This document shows, piece by piece, positions 24,170 to 35,444 of a stretch of 64,000 nucleotides of DNA. The translations under genes were made by a program, and so were the position numbers. The stretch's first letter is position 1; every line of letters begins with the position of its first letter. Where the stretch lies: assembly GCA_958298945.1 (NCBI GenBank), contig OY282606.1:59285920-59349919 (forward strand), given 5' to 3'. Source of the stretch: Atherix ibis (taxonomy: Eukaryota; Arthropoda; Insecta; Diptera; Athericidae). Under the pieces are notes generated by a model. It was not told where the DNA came from, did not search any database, and was given only the letters and a program-made list of their open reading frames with translations.

Positions 24170-24480
24170 TGGGTCTGCTCTTTATGCTTGAATTTTAGTT
24201 ATTCCTGTAGATGCTGATTCTGGTCCTCTTGTCGGCGGCTTTGTTGTTCTTGTCGGCGACTCTATTACTCTTGTCGGTGGCTATATTCCTGTTTATTTAA
24301 TTTTAATTTTTCCTGTAGACTCTGATTCTGTTCTTCTTGATTAAATGTTAGTTGTTCCTGTAGACGTTGATTCGGTTCTTCTTGTCGGCGGCTTTGTTCT
24401 TCTTGTCGGCAACTTTGTTCTTCTTGTCGGCAACTTTGTTACTCTTGTCGGCAGCTATGTTCTTCTTGATTAAATTCTCG
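24170..24480. repeat. Degenerate tandem repeat in gag
   Basis: Repeated units around TTCTTGTCGGCGGCTTTG and TGTAGACTCTGATTC recur several times. On the minus strand they encode Q/E/R-rich repeats inside gag. Confidence 0.7.
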
Positions 24481-24524
24481 ATATTTTATACTCAATTTCA
24501 TATAAACAAATACTTTACTCTATA

Positions 24525-24539
24525 CCACTTCTGACACCA
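24525..24539 (-). other. Primer-binding site, tRNA-Leu type
   Basis: On the minus strand TGGTGTCAGAAGTGG begins three bases inside the LTR edge. It is complementary to a 3' end CCACTTCTGACACCA, as in a tRNA-Leu. A tRNA-Leu primer is typical of the mdg3 lineage of gypsy elements, and this is the main basis for that assignment. Confidence 0.65.
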
Positions 24540-24542
24540 AAA

Positions 24543-24806
24543 TGTTACGATTCTACGTAGATTCACTGGATACAATTAATTATAAAACTTTCTCAAATTA
24601 GTTTTGTTATTTTTTAATCGCTTTTATTTAATTGCCTTTAGTACAATTTATTACATAAAATTTATTCACTTCTTATATTCTTTCTCCCCAACCACCTCTA
24701 TGCGACTGCCTCTCTAGAAAAAAACATCGGAAACGCAGATGAGCACACTTGAAACCGATTTTGTGGAATGTTCTCGAAGACGCCAGAGCCATGCCATGTC
24801 GTTACA
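24543..24806 (-). repeat. 5' LTR of the mdg3-like gypsy element (264 bp)
   Basis: The plus strand begins TGTTACGA and ends TCGTTACA, a terminal inverted repeat with one mismatch and the usual TG...CA ends. It lies immediately outside the primer-binding site. Minus-strand AAATAAAA in the middle may be its polyadenylation signal. No second LTR was found, so target duplication cannot be checked. Confidence 0.7.
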
Positions 24807-24809
24807 TTA

Positions 24810-25437
24810 ATTTTAGGTTTTTTTTTTAAATATACACGCAATTCACAAAGAAATTTCCTTTTTTAAATAACTAACATATATGTGTTGTGTACTTTAAATA
24901 ATATGAAGTAAACTAGTGCGATTGGTTGTGTATTCGCATAAATTTAGTACGACATTCATTTTTATATCATTGTTACTGCTCTGCCTAATGAAAGTTACTA
25001 TACGGTGATCAATACCTAAAATGAAATTATGTTAATTTGATTAAACCTTTTATTTGAAATTTATAATTACAATAAGCAATAATTAAATTGGATATACACA
25101 TATGTAATAAGCAAATGACAGCAATAAATCCGGAAGAGCAAACCATCACTGGTGTTACTCTACGGAGCAAATTATATAATATTTGAGTATTTGAAATATC
25201 GAGCGATTAACTTCTACTAAATCGACGATATTTAAAATACAATACATCGTAAACAATTTCTATTAAATCGACGATGTGTAATTTTGGAAAGAGTTTCTGG
25301 GGATAATTGTTTTATAAACAGATTAATATGATTGTGTAAATATTCCTGTAATATTTTGTAACGTTGTACTAACAAATCACGAATATAGAAAGAGTATTTA
25401 AGCTCAACTATGTAAGTCTAGATGGGTGTCACTACTA
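24810..25437. other. Intergenic stretch
   Basis: AT-rich. It contains a short direct repeat around AAATCGACGAT (about 25220 and 25268). No gene seen. Confidence 0.45.
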
Positions 25438-27129
25438 AGTTGTAGATTTTTTTTTTTATTTTTTTTTATTTTTATTTTTTTATTTAGATTATTGAGGTAC
25501 AGGGGGAAACCTTCAAAAGGTACTCGACTGGGAGGCCTTCTGCCTGTCAGACGAGTTATGCGGGATTTTTACCTCGCTAAAACCTAACCTGTACCTCTAC
25601 CCTTGCTCCCGGAACGATGGTTCCCCGGCGGCACTCTTTGTAAATACTACTTCGCCGGGGCGTTCTTATAATAATTTACTATTTATTATATTTTACTGCT
25701 GTCCCGATGTTATGACGCCTCGCGGCCTATTCTTCGTACGTGGTGTGAAGATCCTTGATGATACATTCCGCGTACTTTGCAACTTTGTTCCAAGCCGATT
25801 GGTTCTTCAGCATGCACTCCACTAAGTTTTCTGGACTGATGGAACGGTCTAGATTTTTCTCTAGTTCTGCCCGTATCCCTTCGTAAAAGGGGCATTGGAA
25901 GAACACGTGTTCGGAATCTTCCAGCACATCGTAGCAGCGATGACAGTTTGGGGAGTCTGTTCTCTTGAATCTGTGCAAGTACGCCCGAAAGCATTCATGT
26001 CCAGTCAAGAGTTGGGTGATGTAATACCCGACTTCCCCGTGCAGGCGAGTAACCCATTTGTTGACATCTGGGATCAGTCGATGGGTCCACCGACCCTTCG
26101 TCGAGCTGTCCCATCTTTCTTTCCAGAGGCGAAGACTCTCGGGTCTCTCCTCTTCACAGAGGACCTTTCGCGGCTCGTCCTTCTTCCTACGATATTGGCG
26201 TTCTCGCTCTCTTGCCAGGATGTCGATGGGTGGGCATGATGCCACAACGTTGACCGCATCGTGTGATACCGTTCGGTATGCTGATGCCACTCTGATCGCT
26301 GAGAGCCGCTGGACTGATGACATTGTCTTGCGGTATGTTGTTAGCTCTAGCGATTTCGCCCACACTGGTGCTCCGTATAGCAGGACGGAGGTAACTACAG
26401 TTGCCGGTAGTCGTCTTCGAATTTGCCTGGGACCTCCGATATTGGGCATTATCCGCGAAAGTGCGCCCTGTACTGCTGATGTCTTCTTACTGGCGCTGGA
26501 GATGTGCTTCTTGTAGTTGAGTCTGGCATCCAAAACCACTCCTAGATACCTTATGAAGGGTAGCGACTGGATGTCGTGGTCGCCTACTCTTATGGTAATG
26601 GTCTCCATTTTCTTCCGGCTACTCACAAGGAGTGCTTCGGTCTTATGTTCCGCCAATGACAGGTCTGCCGATGTCATCCACTGTCTTATCCTCCGGATGG
26701 TGGTGGGGAATGCGGCTTCCAGATCTTCCAGGTCAACCGCTACGTCGTCCGCGAAGGCCACGAGCGTTATGTTCGTCGGTAATTCCAGATAGAGTAGGCC
26801 GTCGTACATGACGTTCCACAAGAGTGGCGGCAGGACATAGCCCTGAGGTACCCCACCCGTGACCCCATACTCCGCTGGTCCATCCTCCGTTTTGTAGTGT
26901 AGAAGTCGATCACTGAAGTATGATCTGACCATCCTCCGTAGGTAGTAGGGCACCCCCCTGTTCTTAAGAGCTTCCAGGACTCGATCCCAGCGGGCCGAGT
27001 TAAAAGCATTTTTGATGTCCAGGGTGACAATGAGACAATACTTTTTGGAACAGCCTTTCCATCTCTTTCCTGAGATGGCTTCCTTTGCGATGTTTGTGAC
27101 GAGTTCCAACGCATCGATGAGTTGTAGAT
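25438..27129 (-). mobile_element. 5'-truncated R1/LOA-type LINE insertion with target duplication
   Basis: The element spans 25448-27119. AGTTGTAGAT stands on both sides (25438-25447 and 27120-27129), a 10-bp target-site duplication. The left end is an A-rich tail on the minus strand (about 25448-25487) and the right end is a 5' truncation inside ORF2. The reading frame is open up to the truncation point. The higher GC content than the surroundings, clean ends and intact frame mark a recent insertion. Confidence 0.9.
25727..27119 (-). CDS. LINE ORF2 fragment: reverse transcriptase and C-terminal zinc motif
   Basis: Open from the 5' truncation point to TAG at 25727; the first codons have no start, so the true N-terminus (endonuclease and first RT blocks) is lost. 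About 464 codons remain. RT domain A reads LIVTLDIKNAFNSARWD. Domain B is GVPQGYVLPPLLWN (usual S-L replaced by Y-L, G-P by P-P). Domain C is VAFADDVAVD, with the catalytic DD present. Then come KTEALLVSS and RYLGVVLDARLNYKKHI. Near the C-terminus is CHRCYDVLEDSEHVFFQCPF, a CCHC-type motif of R1/LOA-group proteins. It cannot retrotranspose alone because the endonuclease is missing. The assignment to R1 versus LOA is tentative. Confidence 0.85.
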
Positions 27130-27535
27130 CAGCAGTTTGCTATTTGTCGATAGTTTTGATCGTGCGGTTAATAGAATAATTATTTGTGGTATTGTCCTCT
27201 AAGTTTCACTCACGTTTAGGAATTTTAGATGAATTTTTTATTAATATAAAGTCTCAGCTACAACACTGCCATTAAGGAATAGTCGGACAGATGGTTTACG
27301 ACAGAGGATAAAAGTAACGTGCATAAGTATAAATCATAATAAAACAGTGTTCGAGTTTGAGGATGTATTGATAAAGTATTGATGATGCAAAGTATTGTTA
27401 ATGAAAGTAAAATTTTTCCAGCTGGCAAAATCATGGCATCATCGGAATATTAGACCATTTGGACATTTTCGTTAGAAGGAATGTCAGCAGCATAAAAGCA
27501 GAATTTTGCAATAAGAGCAATTTATTATTTTATTT
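27130..27535. other. Intergenic stretch
   Basis: No promoter, ORF or recognisable remnant. It lies between the LINE insertion and a transposase remnant. Confidence 0.4.
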
Positions 27536-27539
27536 TCTA

Positions 27540-28440
27540 GTCTAATCGATCTTGTGCAATAAATCCGGCCTAATTTACTGTATATGGTGTTCAATATATA
27601 ATATAAATACATTAATAGTAACTGGTTTATTGACATATGTGCAGACGAATGATTTTAAATCCCCACAAGAAGAAGTCCAAATGTGTTAAATCACAACTTT
27701 TTGAATCCCATTGTACATATACATTTCATAAAATTAACGACTCGCCAAACTTTTACCCCAATAAATTGATTGTGGTATAGGCTGTTAGTCATGTAGAGCC
27801 GTCTTGTTAAAACCACATATTTTTAAAATTAATATCTTTGTAATTCAAGCCACAAAAAGTTTGTTATCATTGATCTGTAGCTCACCATTGACATTAAAGA
27901 CAAGTCCTTCCTTTTTTGAAAAATATAAGGACCGATGATGTTATCTTACCATAAATCTCACCAAACGATCACTTTTTCGGAATGTAAAGGTTCCTCGTGA
28001 ATAATTTGTAGATTGACTTCAGAGGAGTAATGACAATTTTGTTTATTTTCCGATCCAGAGAAATGAAAATGTGTCTTGACTGAGAAGATAATTTTCTTTG
28101 AAAAATCAGCATAACTTTCAAATTGTTCCAGAAAAAAATTACCATATTCACGGCTTTTGCGATTATCCGACAGCTTTAATTCTGATTTGATAATATTTAG
28201 TAAGGATATAAACCCAAATCCAACCGCGAAATATGCCATATTAATAAGGCAGACAGTCCCAAATAATGAGAACGCTTTGAAATCGATAAATTTGGGTCTT
28301 CATTAATATTTGTCTGAACGGCATCAATATTCTCGGAACTTTAACGGGATTTTTATCTTACTCGAATGCGAATATATTGAAAAAAAAGATTAAATTCAAA
28401 CCTTTTCACAGTTTTGAATTGGAAGCAGTGCACGATAAGT
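27540..28440 (-). mobile_element. IS630/Tc1/mariner-superfamily transposase remnant
   Basis: The minus-strand order is SDNRKSREYGNFFLEQFESY, then KKIIFSVKTHFHFSGSENKQ (where the family has an FSDEAHF-like motif, so the first catalytic Asp is lost to Val), IIHEEPLHSEKVIVW, a decayed W-x-x-R-S-x-D-L middle, and IEHHIQ-IRPDLLHK near 27560-27600. This covers most of the transposase with several stops. It is the least broken of the related copies in the window. Confidence 0.75.
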
Positions 28441-29122
28441 TGCAATAGTAGAACGATTGTTTTGACATAATTCCGTTTTAATTTCGTAGTAGGCGTTTAT
28501 CTTCTTTTTGTTATACCATATTTTGAAAGCTTAACATTTCAGAATACTACGAGTATAATGATTGGTTGAGCAATGTTTAATTGTTCTGTTATTCATTTTA
28601 AATATCAGCAATAGAATTGCTGTTTTCCGAAAGCCTAAAATGTGCTTTATGAACCTAACATATATTTTCCAAAATAGCAATTATAATTGATAAAATATAG
28701 GCTATGTAATAAGAATTGACTCTGTTTGGCTTGTTTTAACACGAATAACGTATGAGATGACCTTACCTCCTTTTCAAAGCTCAAAATATAAGTATAGTCG
28801 GATTATTTTTTCTTTAATATACAGAAGTAGCATGCCCTCAAATCTATCTATAATAATAGTTAATATTCGCATACAAAAAGAAAATATCTCTACAATTTTA
28901 ATTCGGTTGTTGCAAATATTTAATTATTAAATAATAGCTAAATCTTCAGTTTTCATTTTATTTAATCATTTTGTTTTTCAATTGCCAATATAAGATTATA
29001 TTGGCAATTTAAAAACGAAATTATACTGCATATTTGTTGTTCATGCAAACGTGTTTCAAAAGAAAAATTATTTACTTAAACTTACACATACACGTAGAAT
29101 GTTTGTGGTTTTTCGTTGTTCT

Positions 29123-29229
29123 GGGAATTTTTCGATCAGTTTTATTTACTCAACTGAATAAACAATTATAGCTGATGAAAGTACACATATACTCAAGTAA
29201 ACGAGTATAAATTGGCTCCAAGATTTGCA
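29123..29229 (+). promoter_or_regulatory. Promoter of RGD-repeat peptide gene, copy B
   Basis: Same elements as copy A: GGGAATTTTTC at 29123-29133 and TATAAAT at 29206-29212, with the intervening sequence practically unchanged. The whole proximal promoter was therefore kept after duplication. Confidence 0.5.
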
Positions 29230-29293
29230 GTTCGCCAATATTTTCTTACATAGTAAAATCATTTCTTAACTTAATTGCACAGAAATTAGAATA

Positions 29294-29449
29294 ATGGATT
29301 GCCAAAAGATTCTATGGATTCTTGTTGTTATCTGCGGGCTATTGTGTTCTCAAGCCCAAGCCAGAAGAGGTGATCAAGATCCTCGGGAGTATTACGATGA
29401 CCGAGAACCTCAAAGGGGTGATCAAGATCCAAGGGAATTTGACGACTAG
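29294..29449 (+). CDS. Secreted RGD-repeat peptide precursor, copy B (51 residues)
   Basis: Identical in design to the gene at 20597: signal peptide ending AQA, then two RGDQDPRE modules. Only two nucleotide differences occur in the 156-bp frame. One changes residue 20 (Arg to Gln) at the end of the signal peptide and one is silent (AGG to CGG, Arg31), so the predicted mature peptides are the same. AATAAA is at 29518-29523. Open frames on the opposite strand here are shadows. Conservation of the frame while non-coding parts of the duplication have gained indels suggests it is functional, although the duplication may simply be recent. Confidence 0.75.
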   Translation: MDCQKILWILVVICGLLCSQAQARRGDQDPREYYDDREPQRGDQDPREFDD

Positions 29450-31059
29450 ATGTAATATAAATTAGTAAAATAGTCCAAAACATATTTTTACATTTTGTTG
29501 TATTTATAAAAATATGTAATAAAAAACAAATTAGATGAAAATGGCGTGATAATTTTTTTAGCATAAAAAGCTCAAATATTATTTTAGATCAAATAAAATT
29601 ATTTCAGTGCTGAACAGTAAAAGCTGCCCTTTTTTGAATAACCTAATTTTAATTCAAAAATATTTCAAAGCAAAATTATGTTTTTATAATAAACTATATC
29701 TTTTAATAAATACAATATTGAGAAGTATTATATTTAATAATTTATATTCCAGAAATTAAATTTAAATATAATACGAAGAATATTCAGAAAATAAGTTATT
29801 ATATGAACCTACCTACTGATTTTTCTGAATCTTCCTAAAGCTATGTTTAACTGAATATTCCAATTAAGTTTTATTATAGTTGAAGACATTGAAACTAGAA
29901 TATAAATATAGTTTTTATTATTTGTAAGAGTTATATGGAAGCACATGTTAGTTTTACAATATTCTTTTAAGTCGGTTAGTTTGTAAATTTTTGAATGGTT
30001 GCTATTAATTTAATGAATTACTTGAAGTGTCACCAATTCAACAATATAATATGTTTTTATGAAACAGACGAATTCCTTCCTCTTGTGTGATTATTGTAAT
30101 ACAGATATTGTAAGTTTGGTCACATAAATAAGATCGGCAGTTCAAACAATTACAAATTTGTTTGTTTGTTTTATAGTAGATACCCCATCACAATAGGGCA
30201 GGGGTCACTGCTACAGTACTACGATCTTGAAGGTCATATGGCGCACGAGAGATCGTAAGATATTTATAAGTCGATGTATTAGCAGAACTTAATTCTTATT
30301 TAGCACAACAAGTTCATAAGATGGAATAGCTACTTAGGTATAAATGGGAGTTTGGTTTGTTTTGTTAGCAAGAACAAGGTCTCTTGGGAGTTTTAATAAA
30401 GTGGTAGGAGTCAAGTAGCACTAACATATGGTAACTGTCCTGTCAGAGAAAAAGCAAAGATAACGCGATAGTCTTTCTGCAATTTTAGTGTGTGTAAGTT
30501 TAGTACGACCAATTTTAGTCCTGAGAAGTTTTTTGATTTCTGAGTATAAAAGCCGAAAAATGTGATTGATGGACAAGCAGGTTTTAAGTTTAGCACCCCG
30601 CATTTCTGCCGTTAATATTAGCCTTTGGTGTGCAGATTTTGCCAGAAAAATACCAACATGAACTGTAATCTGTTTATTATTAGCGAATGTTCAGCACAGT
30701 GTCGCTCTCAATACCAATAGTCATCGTTTATGGCTGCATACGTAAATTGTAGCATAGTACTTACCATCTCACTATCCTCTTGCGAGAAAAATTTCCTGTA
30801 TAGAAGGGAGTCATTTTAATAAGATTCGACGTCTCGTAGAACTCCTCAATATTTTTTTCTGGTCCTCTTTTTAATATAGTTATGGTATAATAATTCTATT
30901 GAAATACTACAATTTTATAAATATTCACTATATTTGTATAGTGATTTTTATATTTATAATTTTTCTACAAAATTCAATTAATTTATTAAACTACTCAATA
31001 CAATTGCATAATTTCACATCTATTAATTTATAAATAATGTTTAATTCAATTTGAAATAG

Positions 31060-32400
31060 GTAAGCTTTCTGACCAATAGAGGCGCGACAGTAGTGCAGTA
31101 GTCATTACAGCTACTCTGAGTAATTTTAATCTAAAACCTGTGAACGTGACTTAACGTATTCTACGTTCATTCGTTTGTTGTGGAAGATCTATTGTGATCT
31201 GGTTGCGACTGAGTCGGTAATGCTGGTGGCGATGGACTGTTAATAGAGTTGATGATGGATGTTATTGATCCTTCAGTGGAATCGTCTTCAGTGGAATCAG
31301 TTTTGTCCATATATGCCTGTTTTAACGTTTTTCTTTGTGTACTTCACGTCGATTTTTAAGAGTGCCGAAAATTCTTTTGATGATCTGAAATGGGCCGGTG
31401 TATCAGCTTCTAGTGGGGCTTTTACACGATCACAGCATTAAAGTGAGGTCACTTTTCGACTAGGATGTAAGAGATGGAGAACGATTTAGAAAACAGTCCT
31501 GCGAAGGGATTGTGGTAGATTCGAACAGGATGTGCTGGGTGAAACATCTAAGGAAAGTTTTATATTTGGTGTGTTTTCTAGTTTCTGAAGCTGCAGGGTC
31601 AAGAATTGTTGCCATAGCGAGTGCGCTGTTGCGCAAGAGTGCATTATTTACTACATTGTAGTCTCCTTTTACGTACACATATACTATATCCGTTGTAAAT
31701 TGAGATATGTACACATAGTCGAGTTGTCTGAAATATCTTTCCAAAGTATTCGCTACCTTTTGAATAAAAGCATGCGTTAACAGTTTATGGTTTATCTTCA
31801 CAGTGAAATGTGGATATTCAAGATAATGACGAAAATGCTTTATGGAAGAGAAGATACTGAGTAGTTTATGGTTGTAAGTGCTAGACAATTTTGACTGCAC
31901 CGCTTTTATTGTACTGATTGTCCGACAACGTCATCTTATGGCTTTTTAAGTGCTACTCTGTTGTGTCAGTAAAAGCGTCAGTAATAAAAGCAAACCTTGA
32001 ATTTGGAGATGGAATAGATGGTGGAGTCACATTTGTACGCGTTTGCTTTAGTTTTTTTGAAAGAGTCTTCTGTTTCTGGGGTCCAGATAGTTTAGGTCTT
32101 ATCATTTTTATTAAATGTTTGAAGAAATGATGAACAGGTTAGTGTAGAACAGCCATTTTGAAAATAAGTTCCCTATAAAGTGGATCATTCCCAGAATACG
32201 TCTCAGTTCATGAAAAGTTTGTGGTTTCGGACATTCTGTAATTCTGAAAAGGCGATCAAGAATTGGAGAATATCCAGTTGGATTAATAGTATAACCAAGG
32301 CAGCTGACTTCTTTTTAATGAAAATGCATTTGTTAGCGTTGATGAATAGAGTTTTCGAAAAATTTAACGATGATATGTCGTGAATACAAACGAAAATGAA
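31060..32400 (-). mobile_element. Ty3/gypsy pol remnant (RT tail, RNase H and downstream)
   Basis: On the minus strand from the right. Near 32180-32320 are remnants of LGHxVxxxGI and LRRxLGMIxFYRRF (for example FHELRRILGMIHFIGNLF). Near 31950-31990 is NSRFAFITDAS, the RNase H start. At 31460-31900 follow LSIFSSIKHFRHYLEYPHFT, INHKLLTHAF and RQLDYVYISQFTTDI, the ELLAIxxxxKHFRxxLEGRxF...TDHKPLxxA pattern. 31250-31450 reads CDRVKAPLEADTPAHF, which may be the polyprotein end. Frameshifts and stops occur, and integrase appears deleted. This is a different element from the mdg3-like one. Confidence 0.75.
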
Positions 32401-32409
32401 GTCTAGGCT

Positions 32410-33840
32410 GCGAAAATTATGATGATGTACGAGTATATCGAGATTAACTTAGTAAATTCTAAGAACTAATCTGACATTATTTATTGCAATGAATCTCATA
32501 GCGGATAAAATATGGGATTATTAATTGAATAATGTTTTTAAAACTATAACTAGATTTATCAGTGAAGCAGTTAATAATACAGAAATTGATTCAATATAGT
32601 TAATTACTGCTGATACTACTGATGTAATTATAACTTTCATTAAAATATAAAAAAAAACAATATTACTGATAGCTTAGGAAATTTTGCATAAAAACAACAA
32701 CAATCGTTAATATTAGGATAAAATCTTAGGATATTAAATATTCATAATTACAATTGCATATAAATAATAAAAAGTTTACTTGTGTGTTTCACATTTTTCA
32801 TGAATACGAGTATTAATGTGTGTAATAGTCAATTTGATGAATTTATTTGCTTTTGTGATATTTGCGATATTTTTAAAGGAAAATTAAATAAGAATTGCAA
32901 TAGATACATATATATAGAAAATAAATCATTTCATTTGAAGACGCAAATACTCTTTATCTAGCATACATCAAGAAACATGTGTTAACAAGGAAACTTATTT
33001 GAGTATATCTTGAATCAAATAAGGATAAAATTTATTAGCTCCCAAAGGATTAACAAATAAAACACTTTCGTTAACACCTACTTTGGGAGAGAAAGTAAAT
33101 CACAACTCAACTACCATGAAAAAACTGATACCTATATGTATATACTCGTATGTAAGGATTATACGCTAATATATTTACGTAGACTTTATCCTATGATATT
33201 TTGCATTAATAGGCGAAAACCGTATAAGTCCCAAAAGTATTCACCGCTCCGATTAAACTAAAACGTTTACTTCTAACCATTGCGGAAATTACCGGTTATG
33301 ATACAATACATGCTCCTCCTTATTTAAAAATTATTCTCTAAGGAATTTTATGGTTACCTCAACTCCAATGTGTTAATAAGTTGATTAATTTTAAGGTTAT
33401 TTTTCTAATTACGTCAATAAAATAAAATCGAATAATATAATAATTATCAATGAAAGTTCGTAAAGTATATTCTATGATAATTTGTTATTAGATTAAAGTA
33501 TACCAAAAAGTATTACAATATGTATTTAAATACTCATCTTACTACGAAAATAAAATAGTCTATTAATTCTACCAGAAATCGGCCAAATAATTCTGATGCC
33601 TAAGGGACATTAAAAAGAATTTTAAATGAAACTTTGGAATTTTACAATTTTATTTTTTCATTTATATACGTAGCTTTGGTCGATATTATTAATCTGTCAG
33701 AATTTATGCTGAGATTATTTCAAATAGAGCATTCTTCACAATGAAAATGATACAATGATATTACAATATAACTATTAATAATATTCTATTGCATAAAATA
33801 AAAAAAATGTATGAGTGCATATAATTTTTTTAAAATTTAA
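32410..33840. other. AT-rich intergenic stretch
   Basis: No ORF above noise, no repeat and no promoter pair recognised. Confidence 0.5.
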
Positions 33841-33849
33841 TCTACAACT

Positions 33850-35366
33850 ACTTACAGCTAGTAACAAGCAGACTTTTGGATATGTAAGGGAAAACATAAG
33901 GACATGTAAAGGAAGGCACCCATCGATATTACCCTAAAAACAGGATAATATTATATGATAACTTTTAAAGTCGCTTGGCCATCGCCGTGTCAAACGTCGA
34001 TGGGTGTATAATGGAAGGATGGAAGTAAACAGTTCTTTTCCTAAATGATTAGAATGGTAGGATATACGCGACTGGAATATTTTATATCGGGAGATGCACA
34101 GTTTATAAACAAATAATAATGGATAACCGTGTTTCGCACATAAAATGGGGCATTGCGAATTTTTCGAAGGATTCGGGATTGTAGGGTTTGAATTGGAAGA
34201 GAATTGGAATGTTTAGTCGAACCCCAAAGTTCAAGTCCATATGTCCATATTGCTTTCAGTACCATATTGTAGGTTTTTATTATCAATTTTAACATGGTGT
34301 CTACATGTCGTAGTAATTATTTGTATCGTCCATTAAGTTCACTTCTTTTAGTTTTCGTGTGAAAGTTCCAGGTTAACTATTTGTCGTATATAAGTCCTAA
34401 GTAATGCGCGCTCTTTTTTGGCGAATATTACTGCCGTTTATGGTTATATTAGGAATCTGTTCTCGGCAGAGTATGAAAGTAACGTCCAGATTTTTGCCCA
34501 TTTCCCCTCACCCTACACTATTTTAGCCGGATTACTAATGAGTCGATGGGGTTTCTATAGGATATTGCTGGCTGTAGAAGGATGCCTGGGATGTGTAAGG
34601 ATGGCTGTATCGTTAGCATAAATTGCGGTAAGGATATCAGTGTGACAAGGAATATCATACGTGTAAATATTATAAAGGATTGAATAAATGTCAGAAAACT
34701 TAATATTTTCAGCTACCTGAAAGTACCGGTCTGAGATATAGGATTTTAGGATGTGGAAATAACCAGAGGGTAGAACTCGTTTTCAATTTCTAAAGCAATC
34801 CAGCTCATGGTCGAAAGTATGCGAAGTGTCAAGAAATACGACTGGGCCCTACTCTTTTGCTCTAGCGAACACGCTATGTAATTGACCAGGCGATGACACT
34901 GCTGAATATTGGAATAATCAGCTCTGAATTCAAACTGATGCTGAAAAATGGAACAAAGGCGTTAAAGGAATAATTTTTATAGCATTTTAAAAAAATGGGA
35001 AGGTGGCTTATGGGTCTATATGAGGTAAGAATTTTTTTGGGTTTATTGACTTTTAGGATCATTTTGAACATGGAAAACTTCAAAGGGAAAGAAAAAATGA
35101 TATGCAGAGGATACTATAAAAAATAGAGGTTATTAAGACGACGGTTTTTTTTGAATATTTGCTTAAGAATTTTTCAAGTTATCAGGTTATATCCTGAGTT
35201 TTTTTATTAGATAGGTTTTGTATTGTAGAATTAACTTCGGAGGGAGTGAAAAACTTAAGAGGTAGACTTGTAAGCAATTGAGTTCATATTTTTCGGTATA
35301 ATTGTTCGTCACGCTGATTACGTAGCGGATGTGTAGCTGTTTTGTATTTAAGTATTCGTCTGGTAG
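33850..35366 (-). mobile_element. Jockey-clade LINE, RT half (5' side interrupted by nested LINE)
   Basis: The minus strand reads FFTPSEVNSTIQNL near 35200-35250, then KPKKILTSYRPISHLPIFLK near 34960-35050 (RT start). SSPGQLHSVFARAKE...VVFLDTSHTFD near 34790-34900 is domain A. Domain B/C remnants lie near 34620-34700. YNMVLKAIWTYGLELWG and RILRKIRNAPFYVRNTVIHY in 34041-34295 are the Jockey C-terminal region. Many stops. Its upstream half continues beyond the nested element at 38041. Confidence 0.8.
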
Positions 35367-35444
35367 CTGCCCAAAGATTCAGCCTATCTTAAATGAGAAA
35401 GACGAGTTGTAGAGGAAAATGAAATTAGTCGAGCAATTACTAAC

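Larger units (their letters stand above)
22405..24542 (-). mobile_element. mdg3-like gypsy fragment: 5' region, gag, protease, start of RT
   Basis: Read on the minus strand from the LTR inward. A gag N-terminal part is rich in QEEQ/RRQ repeats (about 24170-24480). A coiled coil follows (MENQILLYHEQQQKLMASF, 23932-24165). A zinc knuckle reads CYRCGKLGHI-stop-SNC near 23330-23390, where a TGA replaces an expected sense codon. Retropepsin-type text IIGLDFMRSNQLTINF lies in 22724-23005, but without a visible DTG. The stretch 22405-22720 is homologous to the start of RT at 19060-19390. Stops show it is dead. Integrase and the 3' LTR are not seen. Confidence 0.8.
28470..30895. repeat. Segmental duplication, copy B
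   Basis: Second copy of 19850-22403, same orientation, 8.6 kb downstream. It carries the peptide gene, the same promoter and the same 3' region. It lacks about 140 bases present in copy A, has extra sequence near 28500-28600, and has diverged at the right end (30650-30890). No target-like duplication flanks it. Confidence 0.9.

Noticed and set aside
25895..26792. Plus-strand open frames of 91-152 codons over the LINE
   Set aside because: They are antisense shadows of the GC-richer reverse transcriptase on the minus strand.
29328..29564. Minus-strand 78-codon frame across the RGD-peptide gene
   Set aside because: Shadow of the peptide gene; its copy-A equivalent does not stay open in the same way.
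31080..31450. LTR for the gypsy remnant at 31-32.4 kb
   Set aside because: No TG...CA edges, primer site or polypurine tract could be found; the minus strand looks like the polyprotein end.
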